Positions 50,079 through 58,832 of a stretch of DNA of 64,000 bases are shown piece after piece. The DNA comes from an uncultured Bacteroidales bacterium (GTDB lineage: Bacteria > Bacteroidota > Bacteroidia > Bacteroidales > Muribaculaceae): assembly GCA_958418815.1 (NCBI GenBank), contig CATZGB010000005.1, positions 1-64,000 of the forward strand, given 5' to 3'. The notes under the pieces are model-generated. The model had not been told where the DNA came from and did not search any database. It saw nothing but the letters and a program-made list of their open reading frames with translations. Numbering within the stretch: position 1 is the stretch's first letter; each line of letters opens with the position of its first letter. The translations under genes and the position numbers were made by a program.

Positions 50079-51566
50079 TTGTCAGGATTGGAAACCGGAC
50101 TGAAGACACGGACTGCCGGCGCGGTGAAGTGGAACGTCATCGACAAGGTCTCCCAGCAGCTGCTGTATGCTGTCACCGGGATTGTGCTTGCGCGTCTGCT
50201 TGACCAGGAGGATTTTGGCCTGATAGGGGCCGTGCTTGTTTTCCAGGCATTCGCCTCGCTGTTTGTCGACAGTGGTTTCTCATATGCCCTGATACAGCGC
50301 AAGTCACCGACGCGTCTCGACTACTCGACGGTATTGTGGTTCAACCTCGGCGTGGCCACGGCCATATACGCAATCCTGTTTTTCTGCGCGCCGCTGATTG
50401 CCGACTGTTTCCAGGGAGATAGGCGCATCATCCCCATAAGCCGTGTCATGTTCCTTGGGTTCATCCTGAACGCCACGGCCATCGTGCAGACCAACCGCCT
50501 GATGAAGAAGATGGATGTCAGGATGGTCGCAGTCTCCAACGCCGTCGGCCTGTTTGCAGGGGCTGTGGTCGGGATATGGCTCGCCGTGGCCGGATATGGC
50601 GCGTGGGCCATCGTGTGGCAGACACTCGCGTTGAACTTCACCAAGAGCCTTGTGTTGTGGCTCACCTCGGGCTGGCTGCCGCTGATGAGATTTTCGTGGC
50701 GGTCGTTAAAGTCGTTTTTCGCCGTAGGGAGCGGGATGATGTTGTCGTCGTTTCTCAATGTGCTGTTTCAGAACATATACTCCTTTTTCATCGGCAACCG
50801 TGCGGGGCTGGCCCCGTTGGGATATTACACCCAGGCCGACAAATGGAGCAAGATGGGCATCAGCTCATTGTCGCAGGTGCTGACCTCTTCATTCTTGCCG
50901 GCGTTGTCGGCGGTGCAGGATGACCCCGGGCGTTTCGCCCGCGTCACCTCGAAGATGAACCGCTTCACATCCTATCTGCTCTTCCCCGCCATGGGGTTCC
51001 TGGCGGTGATGGCCACCCCGGTCTTCCACTGCCTTTTCGGCGAGAAATGGGACGCGTCGATAGTCCTCTTCCAGTTGTTGCTCGCCAGGGGGATATTCAC
51101 TGTGCTTACGTCGCTCTACAACAATTATGTCATAGCCCTGGCCCGTACCCGGCTGGTTGTGGCTATGGAGGTGCTGCGCGACGGAGCGGCGTTGCTGCTG
51201 CTTTTCGCCGCGTTGCCGTTCATATCGATGGAAAGGGGAGGGGATGTGGTCTACGGCATAAAACTGCTGCTCGCCGGCCAGATACTCGCTTCGGCCATAA
51301 GCTGGGGCGTGATGGTGGTCAAGACAGCCCCGGTCAGCGGGCGGTCGGTGGGATCGTTCCTTGCCGACAGCTTGCCGTATCTGTGTGAGACACTCCTGAT
51401 AATGGCCGTGCTGTGGGGTGAGTCGCTGCTGATTTCCGACTGCTGGAAGTTGCTGGTATGCCAGGGTGTGACCTGCGTCGCGCTGTATGTCGGCATCAAC
51501 GCATTGCTCAACTCTGTGATACAACGGGAGGTGTTTGCCTTTCTGCGCGGCAAGAAACTTGAATGA
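50079..51566 (+). CDS. Wzx-type polysaccharide flippase (MOP superfamily)
   Basis: This 495-residue membrane protein has about 12-14 hydrophobic segments and a family opening (TRTAGAVKWNVIDKVSQQLL), then VLARLLDQEDFGLIGAV, typical of MOP flippases of the WzxC/lipopolysaccharide biosynthesis type. It would move lipid-linked glycan across the inner membrane. The start is TTG at 50079 with a strong Shine-Dalgarno. It may serve the legionaminic-acid-like glycan made from genes to the right, but it is not adjacent to them, and that link is inference. Confidence 0.82.
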   Translation: MSGLETGLKTRTAGAVKWNVIDKVSQQLLYAVTGIVLARLLDQEDFGLIGAVLVFQAFASLFVDSGFSYALIQRKSPTRLDYSTVLWFNLGVATAIYAILFFCAPLIADCFQGDRRIIPISRVMFLGFILNATAIVQTNRLMKKMDVRMVAVSNAVGLFAGAVVGIWLAVAGYGAWAIVWQTLALNFTKSLVLWLTSGWLPLMRFSWRSLKSFFAVGSGMMLSSFLNVLFQNIYSFFIGNRAGLAPLGYYTQADKWSKMGISSLSQVLTSSFLPALSAVQDDPGRFARVTSKMNRFTSYLLFPAMGFLAVMATPVFHCLFGEKWDASIVLFQLLLARGIFTVLTSLYNNYVIALARTRLVVAMEVLRDGAALLLLFAALPFISMERGGDVVYGIKLLLAGQILASAISWGVMVVKTAPVSGRSVGSFLADSLPYLCETLLIMAVLWGESLLISDCWKLLVCQGVTCVALYVGINALLNSVIQREVFAFLRGKKLE

Positions 51567-51590
51567 AACAAACGTAAATAACGACAAGTC

Positions 51591-52406
51591 ATGAAAAAGG
51601 TACTCCTCGCGGCTGTTGCCGCTGTGCTTCCGGCGTTGCTGCTCGCCGCGAGCGACTACCTGAAGTATATCGACCTTGCCGACGAGGCGGTCAGGAAGCA
51701 GGACTGGAACCGCGCCGAAGAGCTGTTGCGTGAGGCGATGCGCAGCGAGCCGTCCAACCCCCAGAATGTCATGCTGCTGTCAAACGTGGGCATGTTCCAG
51801 TTCTATCGCGGGGAGGATTCGCTGGCCCTGCACACCCTCTCCGAGGCGCGGGCCATAGCCCCGGCCTCGACAGTGATTCTCAACAACCGCGCGAAAATCC
51901 TGCGCCATATGGGACGAGAGCAGGACGCGATGAAAGACTACGACAAGGTGATAGAGATGGACTCCCTTAACTATGACGCGTATTTCAACAGGGGATACCT
52001 CCGCCTTGTGCATGGAGATTCGATCGGAGCCAAATCAGACCTTGCCACACTTGAGCGCCTGCGCCCTGACGACCCCAACACGCTGCTGGTGCTGGCTGTG
52101 ATGTACAGCAACCAGGGGAGGTATGACGAGGCTGTGTCGTATTACAACAAGCTTATCAAGAAAGTGGAGAAAGCCGAGTATTACACAGGCCGCGCGATGT
52201 GCCGGCTGGCCAAAGGCGACCTTGCCGAGGCTTCGGATGACATAGGGCGCGGGCTTGAGCTTGACCCCGAGGACGGGGAACTGTATTATTGCCGCGCTTA
52301 CCTGCATCTTCTCCAGTACCGCGACGAGGATGCCAGGGCTGATGCCGCGCTCGCCCTGCGCCATGGGGTGTCGCAGGCCCGCATCGACGAGCTGTTCGCC
52401 AAATGA
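51591..52406 (+). CDS. Secreted tetratricopeptide-repeat protein
   Basis: The 271-residue protein has a signal peptide (MKKVLLAAVAAVLPALLLAA) and about six TPR units, visible as repeated helix pairs: WNRAEELLREAMRSEPSNPQ, ALHTLSEARAIAPAS and YDEAVSYYNKLIKKVEKAEY. TPR proteins act as scaffolds. It is probably periplasmic or outer-membrane-linked and may act with the upstream flippase, 24 bp earlier. The gene is convergent with the MATE gene, separated by only 9 bp. Confidence 0.78.
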   Translation: MKKVLLAAVAAVLPALLLAASDYLKYIDLADEAVRKQDWNRAEELLREAMRSEPSNPQNVMLLSNVGMFQFYRGEDSLALHTLSEARAIAPASTVILNNRAKILRHMGREQDAMKDYDKVIEMDSLNYDAYFNRGYLRLVHGDSIGAKSDLATLERLRPDDPNTLLVLAVMYSNQGRYDEAVSYYNKLIKKVEKAEYYTGRAMCRLAKGDLAEASDDIGRGLELDPEDGELYYCRAYLHLLQYRDEDARADAALALRHGVSQARIDELFAK

Positions 52407-52415
52407 CGTTTCGCG

Positions 52416-53717
52416 TCAGACCCAGCGGTGACGGCGGTAGATGATGGTCTGCAGCACTCCGCGCATGGCCAGGTAGAGGATGAAGGCGAGCCAGAGGGCG
52501 TGGTTGCCCATCGATGGGTAGAGCAGCAGGTAGGTGATGAAAAATGTGGCCATGGCCCCGAGCATCGACAGCAGCAGTCCACGCGTCATCGTGGCCCCGA
52601 TGAAGACCCCGTCCCAGGCGAATGCCGCGAATCCGGCGAATGGCACGGTGAGCGCCCATATGAGATACTCGCGCGAGGCCCCGATAACATCCGCGTCGTC
52701 GCTCAGCAGTCCGAGGAATCCTTCGCCGCCGACGAGGTAGAGGAGGGTGAAGAAGGCCGCCCATATCGTGCCCCACATGAAAAGTCTCCTCACGCAGAGC
52801 CGCAGGCTCATCCAGTCGCGCGCGCCGACAAACCGCCCCACAAGGGCTTCGCCGGCAAATGCGAAGCCATCCATCATGTATGAGAACAGCAGGAAAAGCT
52901 GCATCAGCAGGGTGTTGACCGCCAGGATGAGCGGGCCCTGCTGCGACCCGGCGCGGGTGAACCACAGGGTGACGGCAATCAGGCAGACAGTGCGCAGCAT
53001 CACATCGAGGTTGACGCGGAAGAAACGTTTCAGTTCGCCCCACCGCAGTATCTCGGCGAATGTGGCGGAGGTGAGGCGGTAACGTCTCAGGAAGAGGAAT
53101 CCGGCCCCGAATCCGACCCACTGGGCGGTCAGCGAGCCAGTGGCCACACCGGCTATGCCCCATCCGAGGCCGTAGACCAGCAAAAGGCTCGCAAGAATGT
53201 TGACGCAGTTTATGGTGAGTGACACCCACAGCAGCATCCGGGAGTTCTGCATCCCCAGAAACCATCCCGACATGGCATAGTTGCCCAGTACTGCCGGCGC
53301 GCCGTAGATGAGGATGTGGAAATAGAGCGACGCCAGGCCGGTGGTCTCGGTGCCCGCGTCGAGAAACCAGGACAAAAGCCTGAACACCGGTTGCTGGAGC
53401 ATGACCATCATGACGCCCGCCCCGATGGCGACGATGAGCGACCGGCGCAGCACAAGGGTCGAGGCGCGGTTGTCACCGGCTCCGCAGGCCTGTGCAGACA
53501 GCCCGGAGGTGCCTCCGCGCAGAAAGGAAAACAGCCAGTAGAGCATGTTGAACATGACACCGCAGACGGCAATCGCGGCTATGTAGAGTTCGCTGCCCAT
53601 ATGGCCCACGATGGCTGTGTCGACCAGGGCCAGCAGGGGGGTGGTTATGTTGGCGGCGATTGAAGGAATCGCCAGGCTCAGTATCTTGCGGTTCAATGTG
53701 TTGGCGGGAGATGACAA
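52416..53717 (-). CDS. MATE-family multidrug/metabolite exporter
   Basis: This 433-residue protein with about 12 membrane segments begins KILSLAIPSIAANITTPLLA and then has LVDTAIVGHMGS, the usual MATE/DinF pattern. The family couples efflux of drugs or metabolites to Na+ or H+ flow. No specific substrate can be assigned. It is transcribed toward the TPR gene and lies beyond a strong hairpin from the OPT gene, so it is probably a separate transcript. Confidence 0.85.
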   Translation of the reverse strand: MSSPANTLNRKILSLAIPSIAANITTPLLALVDTAIVGHMGSELYIAAIAVCGVMFNMLYWLFSFLRGGTSGLSAQACGAGDNRASTLVLRRSLIVAIGAGVMMVMLQQPVFRLLSWFLDAGTETTGLASLYFHILIYGAPAVLGNYAMSGWFLGMQNSRMLLWVSLTINCVNILASLLLVYGLGWGIAGVATGSLTAQWVGFGAGFLFLRRYRLTSATFAEILRWGELKRFFRVNLDVMLRTVCLIAVTLWFTRAGSQQGPLILAVNTLLMQLFLLFSYMMDGFAFAGEALVGRFVGARDWMSLRLCVRRLFMWGTIWAAFFTLLYLVGGEGFLGLLSDDADVIGASREYLIWALTVPFAGFAAFAWDGVFIGATMTRGLLLSMLGAMATFFITYLLLYPSMGNHALWLAFILYLAMRGVLQTIIYRRHRWV

Positions 53718-53734
53718 GTGTCAGTGACTTAATA

Positions 53735-53772
53735 TGTATGCCGTAATTGAACGAATCCAATTACGGCATACA
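53735..53772 (-). terminator. Hairpin between the OPT and MATE genes
   Basis: A 15-bp perfect stem (TGTATGCCGTAATTG with CAATTACGGCATACA) and an 8-nt loop lie 27 bp beyond the OPT stop codon. On the minus strand it is followed by TATTAAG; on the plus strand by CTCGTTTTAT. It probably ends the ssb-OPT transcript. Confidence 0.65.
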
Positions 53773-53799
53773 CTCGTTTTATATCAGGATTGTTATTGC

Positions 53800-55824
53800 T
53801 CAGAGCTTCTTGGCGCGGAGGGAGTCGAGCCAGAGGTAGGCAATCAGGGCCACATAGGCCACGATGCCGAGAATCTGGAGGGTTCCGGCCTCAAGCGGAC
53901 AGGTGTACTCGAATCCGCAGAAACGGGTCAGGGCGGCGAACACGCCGAAGAGTGCGCCACCGGCGATAAGACCGGAGGCGATGAGGGTGCCACGGTCGCG
54001 GCGGGCGTCGCTGACAGCCTTGTCCTTGGAGCTTCTGGCCACGAACCAGGAGATGGCTCCGCCGACGAGCAGCGGGGTGTTGAGCGACAGGGGGATGAAC
54101 ATGCCCAGGCAGAAGGCCAGCACCGGCACGCCGAGCCAGTTGAGCAGCAGGGCGAGGATGATGCCTACCATGTAGAGAATCCAGGGGGTGTCGCCGCCCA
54201 TCATGAGCGGCTCGATTACCTTGGCCATTGCGTTGGCCTGGGGAGCGACGAGCGAGTTGGCGTTGTCGGGGTCGAAACCATATACCTGGTTAAGCACCAG
54301 AATCACGCCGCCGACGGTGGCCGCCGAGACCAGAGTGCCGAGGAATTTCCATTGCTCCTGCTTCTTGGGGGTGGTGCCGAGCCAGTAACCTACCTTGAGG
54401 TCGGTGACGAAGCCGCCAGCCATTGACAGGGCGGTGCAGACCACACCTCCGATTACCATCGAGGCCACGATGCCAGAGGTGCCGTTGAGGCCGATTCCCA
54501 CGAAGATGGCAGACGCGATGATGAGGGTCATGAGGGTCATGCCAGACACAGGGTTGGAGCCGACGATGGCGATTGCGTTGGCGGCGACGGTGGTGAAGAG
54601 GAATGCGATGAATGTCACCACAATCCAGGCCACAAGAGCCTGCCACCAGTTGTGTATCACTCCGAACCAGAAGAACACCAGCACGGCCACGAGGGCTATC
54701 GAGATGAAGAACACGATATGCTTCATCGATATGTCGAGCTGCCAGCGCACGGATTGCGACTTGCTGGCGGCCCCACCTTTGAACTCACGTCCGGCCAGGC
54801 CGACGGCCTGCTTGATGATGGGCCATGACTTGATGATGCCGATGACTCCGGCCATGGCGATGCCGCCGATGCCGATCATCCTGACGTAGTTGCCGAATAT
54901 CGCTTCGGGGGCCATCGCCGCTATCCCGGCGTTGCCGTATGTGCCCATCAGGGGCACCAGCACCCACCAGGCGAAGAGGGAGCCTGCGGTGATGATGAAC
55001 GCGTACTTGAGGCCGATGATATAGCCCAGACCGAGGACGGCGGCCCCGGTGTTGCAGCTAAGCACGAGTTTGGTCTTGGCTGCCACGGCCTGTCCCCACT
55101 CGCTGACAGTGGTGGAGAGGGTGCCGGCCCAGAAGCCGAATGTCTCGACCACATAGTCGTAGATACCGCCGATGAGCGAGGCTATCACAAGTGTCTTGGC
55201 CTGTGAGCCTCCGGCAGCGCCCGCGCTCTGGCCGCTGGCCAGCACCTGGGTGGTGGCTGTCGCTTCCGGGAAGGGATACTTGCCGTGCATGTCCTTCACG
55301 AAATATTTGCGGAAGGGGATGAAGAAGAGTATGCCAAGCACACCGCCGAGCAGCGAGCTGAGGAATATCTGGAAGAAGTTGACGGTGATTTCGGGATATT
55401 TGGCCTGCAGGATGTAGAGGGCCGGGAGGGTGAAGATGGCTCCGGCCACAATCACGCCCGAGCAGGCGCCGATTGACTGGATGATGACATTCTGGCCAAG
55501 GGCGTTTTTCTTGCCGAGCGCGCCTGAGAGGCCCACGGCGATGATGGCAATGGGGATGGCCGCCTCAAACACCTGCCCGACCTTCAGCCCGAGATAGGCG
55601 GCGGCCGCGCTGAATATCACACAAAGAACCAGGCCGAGGGTCACCGAGTAGGTGGTCACCTCAGGATAGTTGCGGGCCGGATGCATCAGCGGCCTGTACT
55701 TCTCGTCTGCGGCGAGTTCGCGGAACGCGTTTTCCGGCAACTCGATGGGATCGGCCTCGGGCGACATCTCGATGTCGCGGATTTCGGCTTCCTCCGCCGG
55801 GGGGATGTTGTTTGCTTTTTTCAT
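53800..55824 (-). CDS. OPT-family oligopeptide transporter
   Basis: The 674-residue protein has about 14-16 hydrophobic segments and OPT motifs such as GCSGV-type QSIGACSGVIVAGAIF and KYPFPEATATTQVLASG, which resemble bacterial OPT members. It would import peptides or metal chelates by proton symport. It begins 21 bp after the ssb stop, so the two share a transcript. Pairing a peptide transporter with an SSB gene is unexpected. The cytoplasmic N-terminus is acidic (EEAEIRDIEMSPEAD). Confidence 0.85.
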   Translation of the reverse strand: MKKANNIPPAEEAEIRDIEMSPEADPIELPENAFRELAADEKYRPLMHPARNYPEVTTYSVTLGLVLCVIFSAAAAYLGLKVGQVFEAAIPIAIIAVGLSGALGKKNALGQNVIIQSIGACSGVIVAGAIFTLPALYILQAKYPEITVNFFQIFLSSLLGGVLGILFFIPFRKYFVKDMHGKYPFPEATATTQVLASGQSAGAAGGSQAKTLVIASLIGGIYDYVVETFGFWAGTLSTTVSEWGQAVAAKTKLVLSCNTGAAVLGLGYIIGLKYAFIITAGSLFAWWVLVPLMGTYGNAGIAAMAPEAIFGNYVRMIGIGGIAMAGVIGIIKSWPIIKQAVGLAGREFKGGAASKSQSVRWQLDISMKHIVFFISIALVAVLVFFWFGVIHNWWQALVAWIVVTFIAFLFTTVAANAIAIVGSNPVSGMTLMTLIIASAIFVGIGLNGTSGIVASMVIGGVVCTALSMAGGFVTDLKVGYWLGTTPKKQEQWKFLGTLVSAATVGGVILVLNQVYGFDPDNANSLVAPQANAMAKVIEPLMMGGDTPWILYMVGIILALLLNWLGVPVLAFCLGMFIPLSLNTPLLVGGAISWFVARSSKDKAVSDARRDRGTLIASGLIAGGALFGVFAALTRFCGFEYTCPLEAGTLQILGIVAYVALIAYLWLDSLRAKKL

Positions 55825-55845
55825 TATAGGAAATGTGGATGATTG

Positions 55846-56190
55846 TCAGGTGGTTGTCGAAGGGCGCGACAGTATGTCGAATGTGTCGACGTAAATCTCG
55901 GTGGTGCGGCGTTTTATGGCGTTGAAGTCCTGCCATTCGCGTGTACGCAGTTTCCCCTCGATGTAAAGCTTTGTGCCTTTGGTGACATATCTCTCGGCGA
56001 TTTCGGCGTTGCGGTCCCACATGACGATGTTGTGCCATTCCGTGCGCTCCGGCACCTCGGCGCCGCTCGGCGCCCGGTAGCCGCGCTCGGTGGTGGCCAG
56101 CGAGAATGTGGCGCATGGGCGCGAGTCGATGTAGCGTATCTCGGGATTTTTCCCGACATTGCCTACGAGAATCACCTTGTTGACAGACAT
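55846..56190 (-). CDS. ssb: Single-stranded DNA-binding protein lacking the acidic tail
   Basis: The 114-residue protein is an OB-fold SSB: MSVNKVILVGNVGKNPEIRY, then TEWHNIVMWDRNAEIAERYV and LYIEGKLRTREW. It ends in LSRPSTTT without the flexible linker and acidic tip (DDDLPF-like) that binds partner proteins in main SSBs. It may be a secondary SSB or a lineage variant. The start at 56190 was chosen because the upstream extension is not SSB-like. It has its own promoter and precedes the OPT gene. Confidence 0.85.
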   Translation of the reverse strand: MSVNKVILVGNVGKNPEIRYIDSRPCATFSLATTERGYRAPSGAEVPERTEWHNIVMWDRNAEIAERYVTKGTKLYIEGKLRTREWQDFNAIKRRTTEIYVDTFDILSRPSTTT

Positions 56191-56290
56191 GGGCCTACGG
56201 GTATTATGGTTTCTGCCGGAGATCCGCAGGGGGGGCACGACGTTGGTCTGACGGTGTGCCACGGCCTGCGAGCCGCCTTGTTGACAGCTA

Positions 56291-56331
56291 CAAAATTAGC
56301 CAACTTTCGGCAAACATCCAAAAGTTGGCTG
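56291..56331 (-). promoter_or_regulatory. ssb promoter with overlapping inverted repeat
   Basis: TAATTTTG at 56291-56298 (minus) is preceded by TTTTG at 56319-56323, 20 bp upstream. A perfect 10-bp inverted repeat, AGCCAACTTT (56298-56307) and AAAGTTGGCT (56322-56331), covers the space between the elements. It may be an operator, or the terminator stem of obgE, which ends 37 bp upstream. Confidence 0.6.
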
Positions 56332-56367
56332 ATTATAATATCGTGGGACTGCTGTTATTTTTCCCGA

Positions 56368-57681
56368 TTATTTCCTCTTGCGGGGCTGACCGTCGGGGCC
56401 GGCCTCGTATAGGTCGTCATAAATGTCTGAATAGGTGTCGAGGGTCGTGGGGTCAAGCTGCTCGGGATAGTCCCCCTCGTTGTCGAGGTTGTCGATGTCG
56501 TCAAGCTCGTCGTCATCGAAGTCGCCGCCGTCATACTCGAAGTCGTCTACCATGCGGCCTCCTGCGTCGGGAGCCTCCTCGTCGTCGGCTACCGGTTCGG
56601 GCGAGAAGATAAACTCATCCTCCTCCCTCACGCGGTGATGGCCGTCGAGCGGCCTGTGAGTGATTGGGGTCTCTTCGATGCGGTTGGCGTCATCGGTGAT
56701 GGCTTTCCACAGAGCGTCTTTCAGCTCCACGAGTCCTTCGCCGGTGACTGCCGAGATGAACACATGGGGGATGTCGGCCGGGAGTGTAGGTTCAATCTCA
56801 TCTTTCAGCTCCTGGTCGAGTATGTCGCTCTTGGAGACTGCCAGCACCCTCTGCTTGTCGATGAGCTGGGGGTTGAAACGGCGCAACTCCTCAAGCAGCA
56901 CCTCATATTCCTTGGCGATGTCGTCGGCGTCGGCAGGGACCATGAACAACAGCACGGCGTTACGCTCGATATGGCGCAGGAACCTCAGACCGAGCCCTTT
57001 CCCCTCACTCGCCCCCTCGATGATGCCGGGGATGTCGGCCATCACAAAGGAGCGGTTGCCACGGTAGTCTACGATGCCGAGCTGCGGCTCCATGGTGGTG
57101 AAGGGATAGTCGGCGATTTTTGGACGGGCGGCAGACAGGGCCGACAGCAGGGTTGACTTCCCGGCGTTGGGGAATCCCACCAGGCCGACATCGGCAAGCA
57201 GTTTCAGCTCCATCACGACGCTGCGCTCCACGGCCGGTTCGCCCGGTTGGGCATAGCGCGGGGCGCGGTTGGTGGCAGTCTTGAAGTGCCAGTTGCCCAG
57301 GCCGCCGCGACCTCCCCGGAGGAGGTTGATTTCCTGGCCGTCCTCGGTGACTTCGCAAAGAAACTGGCCGGTCTCAGAGTCGAACACTACGGTGCCGCAC
57401 GGCACCTCTATTATCTGGTCTTCCCCATCTTTGCCGAAGCTGCGTCCGCCCGAACCGGCCTGGCCGTTGCCGGCAAAGACATGTCGGCGGTATTTCAGCG
57501 GCAGCAGGGTCCACATGTTCTTGTTTCCACGGAGTATGACATGGCCCCCGCGTCCGCCGTCGCCGCCGTCAGGGCCACCTTTGGGCACATACTTTGCCCG
57601 GTAGAAATGGCTTGAGCCGGCTCCGCCCTTGCCGCTGCGGCAAAGTATCTTCACATAATCTATAAAATTCGAGTCTGCCAT
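56368..57681 (-). CDS. obgE: Obg-family GTPase with long acidic tail
   Basis: The 437-residue protein has a glycine-rich Obg fold (GGDGGRGGHVILRG, GRSFGKDGEDQ), then a G domain with GFPNAGKSTLLSAL (G1), DIPGIIEGASEGKGLG (G3) and NAVLLFMVPAD; an SKSD motif gives G4. The C-terminal region is strongly acidic (DDELDDIDNLDNEGD). ObgE is linked to late 50S ribosome assembly and stress control. The start at 57681 (MADSNFIDYVKIL) was chosen over an upstream frame that is not Obg-like. Confidence 0.92.
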   Translation of the reverse strand: MADSNFIDYVKILCRSGKGGAGSSHFYRAKYVPKGGPDGGDGGRGGHVILRGNKNMWTLLPLKYRRHVFAGNGQAGSGGRSFGKDGEDQIIEVPCGTVVFDSETGQFLCEVTEDGQEINLLRGGRGGLGNWHFKTATNRAPRYAQPGEPAVERSVVMELKLLADVGLVGFPNAGKSTLLSALSAARPKIADYPFTTMEPQLGIVDYRGNRSFVMADIPGIIEGASEGKGLGLRFLRHIERNAVLLFMVPADADDIAKEYEVLLEELRRFNPQLIDKQRVLAVSKSDILDQELKDEIEPTLPADIPHVFISAVTGEGLVELKDALWKAITDDANRIEETPITHRPLDGHHRVREEDEFIFSPEPVADDEEAPDAGGRMVDDFEYDGGDFDDDELDDIDNLDNEGDYPEQLDPTTLDTYSDIYDDLYEAGPDGQPRKRK

Positions 57682-57764
57682 AAATAAACTGTCTGAAAAG
57701 TTGAACGTTGGGGGAGAGATATGGCCGTCGACGCTTCGACGGGGAGGGATGGGCGGCAGGGAGG

Positions 57765-58811
57765 TCAGTGCCGTCCCATGGCGCGATGGTGGCGCATAAG
57801 CTCCTCGGCATGGCGGAAGTCGGCAGGTGAGCCGATATCTATCCATGTGCCGTCGATGGGGAAGAACACTGTCTTTCCTCCCCCGGCCATCGCTTTCTCT
57901 ATCAGCTCGGGGGCATCGGTGGGGGTGTCCGGGGCGATAGAGTTGAGCAGCCTGTTGGAGAAAATGTATATCCCGGCGTTGGCGTAGTAGGAATATGTGG
58001 GCTTCTCCTCCAGCGAAAGCACCTCACGGCCCTGTGTGGCTAAAATCGCGTAAGGCACAGAGACGGAGTAGGGGATGGCGGCTATCGTCACGTCGGCCTT
58101 CTCCGCCTTATGCAATAAAAACATTTCTTCGAGCGAAAGAGTTGTCAGCAGGTCGGAATTCATCACCAGGGTGTCACCCTCGTCGCTGCGGCTGATGAGC
58201 GACGCCGCTCCGATGGTGCCGAGCGGCTGATTCTCGACCACGCATTTCACGTCGATGCCGAAGACAGGTTTGGAGAAATGGTCTATTATCTGCTCGGCGA
58301 GGTAGCGGGTTGTGACGGTCACATCCGTTATGCCGGCCCGTGAGAGGTTGCGCACATTGTAGTCGATGATCGGCATGCCGTCGATTTCGAGCAGAGGCTT
58401 GGGTGTCGAGAGGGTGAGGGGTCTGAGCCGTTCACCTTTCCCTCCGGCCATCAGGATGGCGCTCAGCGGGAGCATCGTCTCCACCTGGGTCAGGTCGAGG
58501 GCGCGGAGCAGTCTGCCCCTGTCGTCTACCACCGGCAGCAGGCGAATCCCCTTGAGCCTCGCCTCCTTGATTTTGCTGACGGGAGTGTCGGGCCCCACTG
58601 ATGAGAAATCCTTGTGGGCCGCTTCGGCCACCGGGCTTTGCAGGGAGACACCGCGCAACAGGGCCCGGCGTATGTCGCCGTCGGTCATAGTGCCGGCGAC
58701 ACATCCCTCCTTGTCGGTGACGATGAGAGTCATAACTCCGTCGGTCAGGGAGTTGAGCCGTTCAAGGGCCTGTATCAGGGTGGCGTTTATGTCGATTATA
58801 TGCTTGTCCAT
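57765..58811 (-). CDS. CBS-domain sugar-1-phosphate nucleotidyltransferase, PtmE-like
   Basis: In this 348-residue protein residues 1-110 form two CBS domains and the rest a nucleotidyltransferase: ILMAGGKGERLRPLTLSTPK, then MNSDLLTTLSLEEM and the YYANAGIYIF segment. The layout matches PtmE, the glucosamine-1-phosphate guanylyltransferase of legionaminic acid synthesis in Campylobacter. The genes upstream encode a CMP-sugar synthetase and a 2-epimerase, supporting this role. CBS domains may sense a nucleotide or pathway product. It lies 83 bp before obgE. Confidence 0.75.
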   Translation of the reverse strand: MDKHIIDINATLIQALERLNSLTDGVMTLIVTDKEGCVAGTMTDGDIRRALLRGVSLQSPVAEAAHKDFSSVGPDTPVSKIKEARLKGIRLLPVVDDRGRLLRALDLTQVETMLPLSAILMAGGKGERLRPLTLSTPKPLLEIDGMPIIDYNVRNLSRAGITDVTVTTRYLAEQIIDHFSKPVFGIDVKCVVENQPLGTIGAASLISRSDEGDTLVMNSDLLTTLSLEEMFLLHKAEKADVTIAAIPYSVSVPYAILATQGREVLSLEEKPTYSYYANAGIYIFSNRLLNSIAPDTPTDAPELIEKAMAGGGKTVFFPIDGTWIDIGSPADFRHAEELMRHHRAMGRH

Positions 58812-58832
58812 TGCTGCGAGGGTAAGTGGAAT

